Below, piece by piece: positions 22,980-31,065 of a stretch of DNA of 37,076 bases (positions are counted from its first letter, which is position 1; each line of letters opens with the position of its first letter). The stretch is from Solirubrobacterales bacterium. Lineage in GTDB: Bacteria; Actinomycetota; Thermoleophilia; Solirubrobacterales; 70-9. The translations under genes were made by a program, and so were the position numbers. Under the pieces are notes generated by a model. The model was given only the letters and a program-made list of their open reading frames with translations. It had not been told where the DNA came from and did not search any database. The stretch spans positions 1-37,076 of the forward strand of contig JADGPJ010000019.1 of the NCBI GenBank assembly GCA_017882505.1, read 5' to 3'.

Positions 22980-23936
22980 GTGGGCGACTGGCGCGATCCC
23001 GGCGCGCTGCCGGTCGCTGCGCCCGTCGTTCGCGTGAGCGATCCACCGTTTGTCGCGGGCGTCTCCCACCGCACCGTGCGGGCGCGGGGAATCGACTTCC
23101 ACGTCGCCGAAGCCGGCGCCGGCGACGACGTCGTGCTCTGCCTCCACGGCTGGCCGCAGCACTGGTACGAGTGGCGCCACCTGATGCCGGCGCTAGCCGA
23201 CCGCCACCGGGTGCTGGCGCTCGACCTGCGTGGCTTCGGCTGGTCCGACGCCCCCCTCGACGGCTACGAGAAGGAGGAGATGGCGGCGGACGTCCTCGCC
23301 GTCCTCGACGAGCTCGGCCTCGAGCGGGTGAAGCTGGTCGGCCACGATTGGGGAGGCTGGATCGGCTTCCTGCTCTGCCTGCGGGCGCCGCAGCGCTTCG
23401 AGCGCTTCCTTGCCCTCAACATCCTGCCGCCTTGGGTCAGTGCCCGGGCGATGGCGCCGCACCTCTGGCGCTTCTGGTACCAGTGGCTGGTCCTCAGCCC
23501 CGGGGTCGGCTACCGCCTCCATCGCAGCGGCAAGTTCGTCCCGAAAGTGCTGGTCGGCGCCTCGACCAGGCGCGAGTCCTGGGACCAGCAGACGCTGAGC
23601 TGCTTCGCAGACAACCTCGCCGAGCCGGCCCGGGCGCGGGCGGCGGTGCAGATGTACCGGGTCTTCAACCTGCGCGAGGCGCCGGCGATCATGCGCGGCC
23701 GCTACGCCCACCAGATGCTGACCGTGCCGACCCGCCTCGTCTTCGGCACCGACGACGCCGCCCTGCGCCCTGAGCTCCTCGCCGGCTACGAGCGCCACGC
23801 GGAGGACATGAAGGTCGAGCTGGTCAAGGGCTGCGGCCACTTCATCGCCGACGAGCAACCGGAGCTGGTCGCCGCCCGGGCGCGTGAGTTCTTCGCCGCG
23901 AGCAGGCTCGGAGCGGTCGTAGATCCCTCCGGATAA
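22980..23936 (+). CDS. Alpha/beta hydrolase, epoxide-hydrolase or dehalogenase-like
   Basis: A 318-residue soluble alpha/beta hydrolase. HGWPQHWYEW (56-65) carries the oxyanion and cap-facing motif of epoxide hydrolases. GHDWGG (121-126) has an Asp nucleophile (Asp123), which fits epoxide hydrolases and haloalkane dehalogenases rather than esterases. An acid in FGTDDAALRPE and the His in GCGHFIADEQPE complete the triad. Two start candidates exist: GTG 22980 with GGAAGGGGA directly before it, and GTG 23034, which fits the family N-terminus better but has no SD. It lies 11 bp after thrC and may be co-transcribed with it. The substrate is unknown. Confidence 0.85.
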   Translation: MGDWRDPGALPVAAPVVRVSDPPFVAGVSHRTVRARGIDFHVAEAGAGDDVVLCLHGWPQHWYEWRHLMPALADRHRVLALDLRGFGWSDAPLDGYEKEEMAADVLAVLDELGLERVKLVGHDWGGWIGFLLCLRAPQRFERFLALNILPPWVSARAMAPHLWRFWYQWLVLSPGVGYRLHRSGKFVPKVLVGASTRRESWDQQTLSCFADNLAEPARARAAVQMYRVFNLREAPAIMRGRYAHQMLTVPTRLVFGTDDAALRPELLAGYERHAEDMKVELVKGCGHFIADEQPELVAARAREFFAASRLGAVVDPSG

Positions 23937-23961
23937 CGGAAGGAACTACGACCGCTTGGCG

Positions 23962-25500
23962 TCAGGAGCGGATGCGCGCCTCCTCCAGATCGAGGTCGCG
24001 CTCGATCTGGCGCATCGTCGTGTTGCGCAGTCGGCCGGCGCTGCGCAGGTTGAGCAGTTCCTCGCGCTCGATCCCGATCAGCTCCCGCCGCAGCTCGCCG
24101 TAGTCGGCGATCCGCTGCTCGCGCGCCGCCGTCTCCGGGTCCTCGCCGCCGAGCACCATCTGGCACATGCGGAAGCGGCCGCGGTAGAGGTCGCGCAGGC
24201 GCTTCAGCTGCGACTCCGAGGCGCGCTCCTCGGCCTCGATCTGGTCGAGGCGGTCGAGCGCCGACTGGGCTGCCTCCATCCGCGCCACCGCCTCCTCCTC
24301 GCTCCACCGCCGCGGCTCCTCAAGCTTCAGGGCGCGGACGATGAACGGAAGCGAGAGGCCCTGGCCGACCAGGGTGACGAGGATCAGGGCGAAGGTCAGG
24401 AAGATGATCTGCGGCCGGGCGCCGACGCTGAGCGGCACCGCCAGCGCGGCGGCGAGGGAGACGGCGCCGCGCATGCCGCTCCAGCCCACGGCGAAGCGCT
24501 GGCCGGCGGTCTCGCCGGCGTCGGAGCCCATTGCGAAGACGAAGGCGAGCCGGACCGAGATCGAGACGGCGGCGATCGCCGCCACCGGCAGCAGCAGGTC
24601 GCCGACGCCGGCGGGGCTCTGGTTGAGGGCGTCGACGACTCCCGGAAGCTGCAGCCCGAGCAGGACGAAGAGGGTGATCTCCAGCCCGAAGACGAGCACG
24701 CCCCAGAAGGCGACGGCGCTGAGACGGATGTCGGCGTCGAGCGAGCGCGGCGACTGGTAGCCGCCGTAGACGCCGGCGACGACCGCCGCCAGCACCCCGG
24801 ACACGTGCAGCTGCTCGGCGCCGACGTAGGCGCCGTAGGCGGTGAGGACGGAGAGGAAGATCGAGAGCCCGCCGTCGGTCTGGCGGCGGACTACGAGGTT
24901 GGAGAAGGCGCCGACCGCGAGACCGACGGCGATCCCGCCGGCGGAGATGCCGATGAACTCGAGCACGGCGCCACCGAAGCTGAAGGCGGTGCCGGTGGCG
25001 ACGCCGATCGCGATCCGGTAGAGGACGAGAGCGGTGCCGTCGTTGATCATCGACTCGCCTTCGACCAGCAGTCGCACCCGCTCGGGTGCCCCGAGCCGGC
25101 GGAAGATCGAGGTCGAGGAGACGGCGTCGGTGGGGGCGAGGATGGCGCCGAGGACCGCGGCCTCGGCCCAGCCGAGTTCGGGGACGAGGGCGTGGGCGAC
25201 GAGGGCGACGGCGGCGGCGGTGACGAAGACGAGGCCGACCGAGAGCAACGCGAGCGGCCGCATCAGCGCCCGCAGCTCGAGCGGCGAGGTGCGCCAGCCG
25301 GCGGCGTAGACGAGCGGCGGCAGGAAGACGAGGAAGACGACGTCGGGGTCGAGTTCGATTTCCGGCAGGCCCGGGATCAGCGCGATTCCGAGGCCGCCGA
25401 CGACGAGGACGATCGGCGCCGGGATCTTGCCGAAATCGGCGAGGCGGACCAGCAGCGCCGCCGCCAGCAGCAGGATCAGGACGGACTCGACGTCGTGCAC
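23962..25500 (-). CDS. CPA1-family Na+/H+ antiporter
   Basis: An integral membrane antiporter of 512 residues. About twelve hydrophobic segments carry the CPA1 signatures FLVFLPPLVYAAGW, GAILAPTDAVSSTSIF (ion-site Asp) and EGESMINDGTALV. A cytosolic tail of about 110 charged residues (EEEAVARMEAAQ onward) is predicted to be helical or coiled coil and may regulate activity. It exchanges Na+ (or K+) for H+ in pH and salt homeostasis. A GTG at 25506 is also in frame, but a TGTTAT -10 box ends at 25507, six nt before GTG 25500, so the latter is favoured as a leaderless start. Divergent from a DsbA-like gene. Confidence 0.9.
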   Translation of the reverse strand: MHDVESVLILLLAAALLVRLADFGKIPAPIVLVVGGLGIALIPGLPEIELDPDVVFLVFLPPLVYAAGWRTSPLELRALMRPLALLSVGLVFVTAAAVALVAHALVPELGWAEAAVLGAILAPTDAVSSTSIFRRLGAPERVRLLVEGESMINDGTALVLYRIAIGVATGTAFSFGGAVLEFIGISAGGIAVGLAVGAFSNLVVRRQTDGGLSIFLSVLTAYGAYVGAEQLHVSGVLAAVVAGVYGGYQSPRSLDADIRLSAVAFWGVLVFGLEITLFVLLGLQLPGVVDALNQSPAGVGDLLLPVAAIAAVSISVRLAFVFAMGSDAGETAGQRFAVGWSGMRGAVSLAAALAVPLSVGARPQIIFLTFALILVTLVGQGLSLPFIVRALKLEEPRRWSEEEAVARMEAAQSALDRLDQIEAEERASESQLKRLRDLYRGRFRMCQMVLGGEDPETAAREQRIADYGELRRELIGIEREELLNLRSAGRLRNTTMRQIERDLDLEEARIRS

Positions 25501-25506
25501 GAGCAC

Positions 25507-25513
25507 ATAACAT
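25507..25513. promoter_or_regulatory. Overlapping divergent -10 boxes, antiporter and DsbA-like genes
   Basis: ATAACAT serves both strands. TGTTAT (25512-25507, minus) ends 6 nt before the antiporter GTG at 25500. TAACAT (25508-25513, plus) ends 8 nt before the DsbA-like GTG at 25522. No SD is present on either side. The architecture matches 1012-1021. Confidence 0.5.
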
Positions 25514-25521
25514 CGAGTTCC

Positions 25522-26055
25522 GTGGACGAACGACTTTCACCCCCGCTGGAGGACGTCGATCACCTCCGCGGCGAGCGCTCCGCTCCGCTCGAGTTGGTGA
25601 TGTTCGGCGACTTCCAGTGCCCCTTCTGCCTCGGCGCCCAGTCGGTCCTGCGCCGGGTCCGCGAGCGCCTCGGAGACCGCCTGGTCTTCGCCTTCCGCCA
25701 CCTGCCGATCGTCGAGCGCCACCCTCTGGCGCTGATGGCCGCGCAGGCGAGCGAGGCGGCGGCGGCCCAGGGCCGCTTCTGGGAGTTTCACGACGCCCTC
25801 TTCCCGGTCCAGCCGAGACTCTCCCGCGAGACGATGCTCGAGGTCGGCCGCGAGCTCGGCCTCGATGTCAAGCTGATGGCAATCGAGATCGACTCCGAGG
25901 CGTATGGCGAGCGGATCGCCCGCGACGTCGCCTCGGCGGCGGCCAGCGGCGCCACCGGCACCCCGACCTTCTTCGTCAACGGAGCCCGCCACTTCGGCGC
26001 CTACGACGCTTCTTCGTTGGTCGAGGAGCTGGAAACCGGCGCCGCGGAGGCCTGA
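25522..26055 (+). CDS. DsbA-family thioredoxin-fold oxidoreductase
   Basis: A 177-residue protein. The redox motif CPFC is at residues 33-36 after the first strand (ELVMFGDFQ), a helical insertion follows, and the cis-Pro loop is GTPTFFVNG. No signal peptide is seen, so it may act in the cytosol, as do FrnE-like or antiporter-fused DsbA domains. The frame is open to 23956 but that part is antisense to the antiporter; GTG 25522, 8 nt after TAACAT, is the natural start. In other actinobacteria similar domains are fused to the C-terminus of NhaA antiporters, so its place beside a CPA1 antiporter may not be accidental. Confidence 0.87.
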   Translation: MDERLSPPLEDVDHLRGERSAPLELVMFGDFQCPFCLGAQSVLRRVRERLGDRLVFAFRHLPIVERHPLALMAAQASEAAAAQGRFWEFHDALFPVQPRLSRETMLEVGRELGLDVKLMAIEIDSEAYGERIARDVASAAASGATGTPTFFVNGARHFGAYDASSLVEELETGAAEA

Positions 26056-26071
26056 TTACTCACCACCTCAG

Positions 26072-26866
26072 GCCGTCGCCGCGGCGGGGTCGATCTCCGG
26101 CGCACCCCCGGGGACCGAAGTCGAACTTGGCGCCGGTGAAGACAAGACCCTGCCCGTCGCCGAAATGCCGGAAGGCGGCTCGATCGCCGGGACGGTGACC
26201 GACGCCAGTGCCGCCGAACCGGTCGTGGGGCGCTCGCTGCACCCACACGGGTGTCGGCGGCAAATACAGGACCAATGGGCTTCACGCCACGCCCGAACAC
26301 GAATACCTGGTCGAATTCGCGGGCGGGGGCGAGTTCAGCTTCCAGACTCGGTACTTCGATGGGACCCTCGACCCGGCGACGGCGAACTCGAGCCAGGCGC
26401 CGAAATCGCCGGCACCCTGACCGAATCCGGCACCCACAAGCCGCTTGCCAGGATCGCCGTCAGCCTGCTGAGTCCGGGAAGTCAGGCACTCGAAAGCTCG
26501 GTCGAAACCGATTCCTCCGGCCACTACGCCTTCCGCGAGTTGCCCGGCCGGCGGCCACCTCGTCGCCTTCTCCTGCGAACGCTCGTCGGCGGACTTCGAC
26601 GGCTTCTCGACCTCGTTCTACAACCATGTCTCCTCGATCGACGCCGCCAGCGTCCTCAGCCCGGCGCCGCCGCAGGCGCTGACCGCGATCGACGGCGAAG
26701 TGGCGAAGGAACCTGCGCCGGCGGGGACCGGGTGACGCTGGTGCCGACGGCGCGGGCGGCGCTCAGGTGCAAGAAGGGCTTCCACCGCAAGAGGGTCCAC
26801 GGCAGGGCGAAGTGCGTGAGGCGCAAGCACCACCATTACCACCACCGGCACCGCTCCCATCGCTAG
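26072..26866 (+). pseudogene. Decayed surface protein gene with carboxypeptidase-regulatory-like repeats
   Basis: The reading frame switches at least four times. Frame a carries GGSIAGTVTDASAAEPV, frame b THTGVGGKYRTNGLHA, frame a again EIAGTLTESG and DSSGHYAFRELPG, frame b GHLVAFSCERSSADFDG, and frame a the basic tail CKKGFHRKRVHGRAKCVRR with a His-rich end. Put together, these read as two or three carboxypeptidase-regulatory-like (Ig-like) domains and a C-terminal tail of a style common in Solirubrobacterales surface proteins. No signal peptide or start remains. Multiple shifts over 800 bp favour true decay over a single sequencing error. Confidence 0.7.
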
Positions 26867-26885
26867 CGGCCACCCGCCCTTTCGC

Positions 26886-26891
26886 TAGGTT
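26886..26891 (+). promoter_or_regulatory. -10 box TAGGTT, leaderless promoter of dtd
   Basis: TAGGTT ends 6 nt before the dtd ATG at 26898, and the octamer TAGGTTCG also occurs at 28347 before another start codon at the same spacing. No SD. Confidence 0.5.
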
Positions 26892-26897
26892 CGCCCG

Positions 26898-27314
26898 ATG
26901 AGGGCGCTCGTGCAGCGGGTAAGCCAGGCCGCGGTCGACGTCGAGGGCGATCGCGTCGCCCAGATCGGGCCGGGGATGCTGGTCCTGCTCGGAGTCGGAG
27001 TGGGGGACACCGAGGCGGAGGCCGACCGCCTCGCCGAGAAGGTCCGGGCGCTGCGGATCTTCGACGATGCCGAGGGCCGGATGAACGAGCCGCTGGGGGA
27101 GCGCGAGGTGCTCTGCGTCAGCCAGTTCACCCTCTACGGCGACGCCCGCAGGGGCAACCGGCCCAGCTACGTGGACGCCGCCCGGCCGGAGGTCGCCGAG
27201 CCGTTGTACGACCGCTTCTGCGAGAGGGTTGGTGCCGCCAAGGGTGTGTTCGGGGCCTGCCTGGGCGTGGCGCTGATCAACGACGGCCCGGTCACGCTGA
27301 TGGTCGAAGTCTGA
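26898..27314 (+). CDS. dtd: D-aminoacyl-tRNA deacylase
   Basis: A 138-residue cytosolic homodimeric proofreading enzyme that hydrolyses D-aminoacyl-tRNAs and glycyl-tRNA-Ala. Signature motifs SQFTLYGD (75-82) and NDGPVTL (128-134, with the Gly-cisPro chirality filter) are intact, and length and N-terminus MRALVQRVSQA are those of the family. It is a healthy gene standing alone between two decayed genes and has its own leaderless promoter. Confidence 0.97.
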   Translation: MRALVQRVSQAAVDVEGDRVAQIGPGMLVLLGVGVGDTEAEADRLAEKVRALRIFDDAEGRMNEPLGEREVLCVSQFTLYGDARRGNRPSYVDAARPEVAEPLYDRFCERVGAAKGVFGACLGVALINDGPVTLMVEV

Positions 27315-27379
27315 GCCGGTGCGGGGCGCGGACCGCTAAGGCATCCCCGTGCGGTTCGAGGCTCAGGCGGTGAGCCGCG

Positions 27380-28315
27380 ATGAGTGAGAGGCCGTGGGCG
27401 GTGCTGGTCCCGGCCGCGCTGGCCGCGGGTCTGCTGGCGGGGTGCTTCGGCGGCACCGTTCGCTCCCCGCCCGAAGCGAGCGGGCAACGGCCCGGACACC
27501 ACCGGCAGCACCACCCTACGCAGCGCCCGGGGCACGGGCGCGAACAGGAGGGCAAGGACGGCGGCAAGGTGGTGACGATCGCCGCGGTCGGCGACACGGC
27601 GATGGGAATCACGCCGACGCTGCCGCCGGAACCGGCCAGCTACTTCGACCCGATCAAGGGTGGGCTCAAGGGCGACGTCGTCTTCGGCAACCTCGAGGGC
27701 ACCCTGACCGATGTCTCCGAATCGCCCAAGTGCGGGGAGGGCTCGAGCGAATGCTTCGCCTTCAGGGCGCCGCCGGAGTACGCCGAGTACCTCGCTGAGG
27801 CGGGCTTCACGATGATGTCCACGCCAACTGCAGGGGGAGCCAGATCGTCAAGGCCGGCGGCCGCAGGGTCGTTTTCCTCGGCTTCGCTCCCTACTCCAAC
27901 ACCGCCGCGCTCACCGACCTCGGCGCGGCGCGAGAAATGATCCGCCAGGCACGCCAGCAGGCCGACATCGTCGTCGTCGCCTTCCACGCCGGCGCCGAGG
28001 GGTCAGACGCCCAGCACGTCACCCGGCGAAGAGGAGACGTACCTCGGCGAGGACCGCGGCAACGCCGAGGAATTCGCCCACATTGCGATCGAGGCCGGTG
28101 CCGACCTGCTCCTCGGCTCCGGACCGCATGTCCTTCGTGGCATGGAGATTTACCGCGGCCGGCTCGTCGCCTACAGCCTCGGCAACTTCTCCGGCTTCCA
28201 CAACTTCACCCTCGAAGGGGTGCGCGGCGAGACGGTGGTCGCTGATCTCTCGGCGCAAGACCTCGGGTCCCCCGCGGTCGAGGTCAGCTCGGATGGGCGA
28301 ATCACGGCGCCGTAG
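27380..28315 (+). pseudogene. Broken CapA-family (poly-gamma-glutamate synthesis type) lipoprotein gene
   Basis: Starts as a lipoprotein (lipobox LAGC near residue 21) with the CapA N-terminus VTIAAVGDTAMG and GDVVFGNLEGTLTD. The frame is lost after GFTMMS, where the family's metal-site ANNH segment should follow; about 40 residues appear deleted. A second frame gives IVKAGGRRVVFLGFAPYSNT and ADIVVVAFHAGAEG. Near 28022 it returns to the first frame for GEEETYLGEDRGN, LLLGSGPHVLRG and YSLGNFSGF, ending at TAG 28313. With the catalytic segment missing and two shifts, it cannot make an active metallophosphoesterase-fold protein. Confidence 0.8.
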
Positions 28316-28346
28316 ACCTCGTTCGCACCGGCGGCCATCCGCCATG

Positions 28347-28352
28347 TAGGTT
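28347..28352 (+). promoter_or_regulatory. -10 box TAGGTT, leaderless promoter of the hydrolase gene
   Basis: TAGGTT ends 6 nt before the GTG at 28359, matching sequence and spacing at dtd (26886). No SD. Confidence 0.5.
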
Positions 28353-28358
28353 CGCGGC

Positions 28359-29174
28359 GTGGGCGCGTCCGAACCCGTCGGGGAGATCGAGGTTGAAGGG
28401 CGCAGGCTCGCCTGGCGGACGGTCGGGCGGGGGCCGGAGCTGCTGCTGATCAACGGCTACGGGGCCACGAGCAATGACTGGGATCCGACCTTCCTGGTGC
28501 GGCTGGCTCGCTCGAACCGGGTGATCTGCCCGGACAACCGCGGGATCGGGGAGTCGGAGCTGGGCGAGGATGGGCTGACGATCGACGGCATGGCCGCCGA
28601 CCTCGAGGCGCTGCTCGACGGCCTGGGGATCGACAGCCTGCCGGTCGTCGGCTGGTCGATGGGGGGCTTCGTCGCCCAGCAGCTGGCGCTGCGCTCTCCC
28701 GACCGGGTCGCGACGCTGACGCTGATCGCCAGCGACCCCGGCGCTCCGGAGGCGGTCCCGCCGGCGCCCGAGGTCTGGTCCCGCCTGATCGACCACTCGG
28801 GGACGCCCAGGGCCCAGGCGACGCGGCTGATCTCGCTGCTGTTCCCGCCCCACCTGGCCACGGAGATCGACAGCCAGTTCGGCGAGGTGGTTGCCGCCGC
28901 GCGGGCCGAGCTGCTGCCCCGGGCGCTTGCCGCCCAGGAGGCGGCGATGGAAGCCTGGCACGGCCGCGACCAGCCGCGGCCTGACAGGGCCGCGGTGCCG
29001 CCAACCTTGATCGTCCACGGCAGTGACGACGTCGTGATCCCGGCCGCGAACGCCGATCTGCTCGCGCGGCGCTGGCCCGGCGCGCAGGTCGAGCTCTTCG
29101 AGGGCTGCGCCCACGCCGTGATGGCGCAGGAGCCGCAGCGGGTCGCCGCCGCGATCCGCGCCCAGGCCGGATAG
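28359..29174 (+). CDS. Alpha/beta hydrolase (Ser nucleophile)
   Basis: A 271-residue soluble alpha/beta hydrolase. The oxyanion region is INGYGATSNDW, the nucleophile elbow is GWSMGG (98-103, Ser100), the acid is in VHGSDDVVIP, and the His is in GCAHAVMAQEP. The set is complete, so activity is likely; the group includes 3-oxoadipate enol-lactonase-like and general esterase members, and the substrate is unknown. GTG 28359 is a leaderless start. It converges with the next gene. Confidence 0.87.
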   Translation: MGASEPVGEIEVEGRRLAWRTVGRGPELLLINGYGATSNDWDPTFLVRLARSNRVICPDNRGIGESELGEDGLTIDGMAADLEALLDGLGIDSLPVVGWSMGGFVAQQLALRSPDRVATLTLIASDPGAPEAVPPAPEVWSRLIDHSGTPRAQATRLISLLFPPHLATEIDSQFGEVVAAARAELLPRALAAQEAAMEAWHGRDQPRPDRAAVPPTLIVHGSDDVVIPAANADLLARRWPGAQVELFEGCAHAVMAQEPQRVAAAIRAQAG

Positions 29175-29185
29175 ACGGCGTTCTC

Positions 29186-29989
29186 TCAGCCCTGCGGGGG
29201 CGGGAACTTGGGTGGCGCCGGGGCCGAACGTCCCTGGGCGGGGCCGAGGCTCTCCTTGATCTCCTCGCGCATCCGCGCCACCAGCGAGACCGTCGCGTCG
29301 CGCAGCCCGTCGAGGTCCTCGGCAAGGGTGCGCCTGCCGACCAGGCTGACGCAGAGGGTTCCCGCGACGTACTCGAAGGCCAGCCCCGTCGGCGCCTGTT
29401 CGAGCAGGAAGACGATGAACTGCGGGGAGAACAGCTCGTGCAGCCAGGTGTCGTCGTGGTCGGGCGAGGCGTAGATCCGATAGCGCTGGTCGAGCTCGGT
29501 GCTCTCGAGCCGAACCCGCTGGTCGCCGTGAATCAGGGCGTCGGCCGCGCGTCCGACCAGGTTCGCGTCCCCGACTCGCTGGCAGAGCAGCCAGGGGATG
29601 AAGCGCTTCGCCTTGGGGACGTGCGTGACGGCGACGGTGAAATGCGCCTCTCCCTTCGTCTCGACCCCCTGGGCGTCGGTGGTCACCTCGTTGCGGGTGA
29701 CGAGCGCCATCTGGGCTTCGACATAGGTCGAGAGCCAGCCGGTCATCACCGCGTCGACGCTGCGCAGCTCGCCCTCGGCGAGGAGCGGCGTCGTCCGCGG
29801 CAGGCGGGCACCGGCGTCGAGCGTGAGCCCGCGCGAGGCGGCGTAGCTGGCGAAGTCCTCGATCCCGTCCGGAGCGGCGATGGGAGGCAGAATCGCACGG
29901 TTTCCGCCGCCGGGCAATTGGGCCGAAGCGCGAAACGAGCGAAGGGGAGAGCGGCATCCTCGCAACCGAAGTTTGATCCAGGGCGGCAT
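29186..29989 (-). CDS. Conserved hypothetical protein
   Basis: About 267 residues with no signal peptide or membrane segment. From PPIAAPDGIEDFASYAASRGL onward it reads as one compact domain with a tail rich in Pro. I do not recognise a function; the mix of short strands (EAHFTVAVTHVP, YRIYASPDHDDTWL, FEYVAGTLCVSLVG) suggests an alpha/beta fold. The start is doubtful: ATG 29989 is in frame, but the first 30 residues look non-coding, and a neighbouring frame gives MPLSPSLVSRFGPIA, so an N-terminal frameshift is possible. The frame is open to 30064. Confidence 0.6.
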   Translation of the reverse strand: MPPWIKLRLRGCRSPLRSFRASAQLPGGGNRAILPPIAAPDGIEDFASYAASRGLTLDAGARLPRTTPLLAEGELRSVDAVMTGWLSTYVEAQMALVTRNEVTTDAQGVETKGEAHFTVAVTHVPKAKRFIPWLLCQRVGDANLVGRAADALIHGDQRVRLESTELDQRYRIYASPDHDDTWLHELFSPQFIVFLLEQAPTGLAFEYVAGTLCVSLVGRRTLAEDLDGLRDATVSLVARMREEIKESLGPAQGRSAPAPPKFPPPQG

Positions 29990-30188
29990 TGCCGGCGTAG
30001 TTGACGACCAATACTCGATCACCGGCAAGAGCGTCAAGACCTTCACCAGAGTGGACAGGTGCACAACGACGAAATGCCGGGACTCCCGGCCGCCCCCCTG
30101 TCGCCTTCCACAAGCTGAGTCGAGGAGTTTCCTCGGAGATCTCCTCCAGCCGCGAGGATCGAGGGGTCATCGCAAACAGAGGAGAGAC

Positions 30189-31001
30189 ATGAGTCAGGAC
30201 AGCGGCAGCGGCCGCCTCGCAGGCAAGGTCGCGGTTATCTCCGGCGCGAGCAGCGGCATCGGCCGCGCCACTTTCGAGCTCTTCGGGCGCGAGGGCGCCA
30301 AGGTTGTCGCGACCGCCCGCCGCGAGGAGAAGCTGCAGGAGGGCTTGGACGCGGTCAAGGCCGCCGGCGGCGAAGGGATCATCGTCCCCGGCGACCTCGA
30401 GGACGACGCGACCGCGGAGAAGGTGATGCAGGCGGCGGTCGACGAGTACGGCCAGGTCGACGTCCTGATCTGCAACGCCGGCGTCGGCTGGCAGTACGGG
30501 GAAGAACACCCCGGCACGATGGCCGGCGTGCATGAGGCGACGGTGGAGAACTGGCGCGCTGTGATCGGCGGCGTCGACCTCGAGGGCTATTTCACGATGA
30601 TCCACGCGGCGCTGCCGCGGATGCTCGAGCGGGAAAGCGGCTCGATCGTCAACGTCGCCAGCATGGCCGGCGTGACGGGGCTCTACGACGGACACGCCTA
30701 CACTGCGGCCAAGGGTGCGATCGTCAACCTGACCCGCTCGATGGCGATCACCTACGCGAAGCAGAACGTCCGCGCCAACTCCGTCTGCCCCGGCTTCATC
30801 GACACGGCGATGATCGCCCCGGTGATCGGCGTCTTCGACGACCCCGACGCGGCCCACGCGATGGTTCCGCTGGGGCGCGCCGGCCAGCCCGAGGAGATCG
30901 CCAACGCGCTGCTCTTCTTCGGCTCCGACGAGTCCAGCTACTGCACCGGCTCCAACCTGCTGGTCGACGGCGGCTGCACCTCGCGCTCCTTCGCCGCCTG
31001 A
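30189..31001 (+). CDS. SDR-family oxidoreductase
   Basis: A 270-residue classical short-chain dehydrogenase. Cofactor loop GASSGIG at 19-25, NAG at 96-98, catalytic Ser158, Tyr171 and Lys175 (YTAAK), and a C-terminal DGG motif. Basic residues after strand 2 (TARREEK) suggest NADP(H) preference. The substrate is unknown. ATG 30189 is chosen for the SD AGAGGAGA just upstream; the frame is open to 29880 without a comparable site. Confidence 0.92.
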   Translation: MSQDSGSGRLAGKVAVISGASSGIGRATFELFGREGAKVVATARREEKLQEGLDAVKAAGGEGIIVPGDLEDDATAEKVMQAAVDEYGQVDVLICNAGVGWQYGEEHPGTMAGVHEATVENWRAVIGGVDLEGYFTMIHAALPRMLERESGSIVNVASMAGVTGLYDGHAYTAAKGAIVNLTRSMAITYAKQNVRANSVCPGFIDTAMIAPVIGVFDDPDAAHAMVPLGRAGQPEEIANALLFFGSDESSYCTGSNLLVDGGCTSRSFAA

Positions 31002-31018
31002 GCGGCGGCCCGAAACGA

Positions 31019-31046
31019 GAGAGGCCCGCTCGCCGGCGGGCCTCTC
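31019..31046. terminator. Bidirectional terminator hairpin
   Basis: A perfect 11-bp stem, GAGAGGCCCGC (31019-31029) with GCGGGCCTCTC (31036-31046) and a 6-nt loop, lies between the convergent SDR and IPT-PASTA genes. It is the strongest terminator-like hairpin in the window, although no T-run follows. Confidence 0.7.
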
Positions 31047-31065
31047 GGTGATGTCTTGGCCGGGC

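Noticed and set aside
23956-25521. Long upstream extension of the DsbA-like frame
   Set aside because: The extension is antisense to the antiporter gene and low complexity. The thioredoxin-fold protein begins at GTG 25522.
28302-30857. An 851-codon minus-strand open frame
   Set aside because: It is antisense to the hydrolase and SDR genes with low-complexity composition. Only the short stretch near 29957 may preserve the N-terminus of the unknown minus-strand gene.
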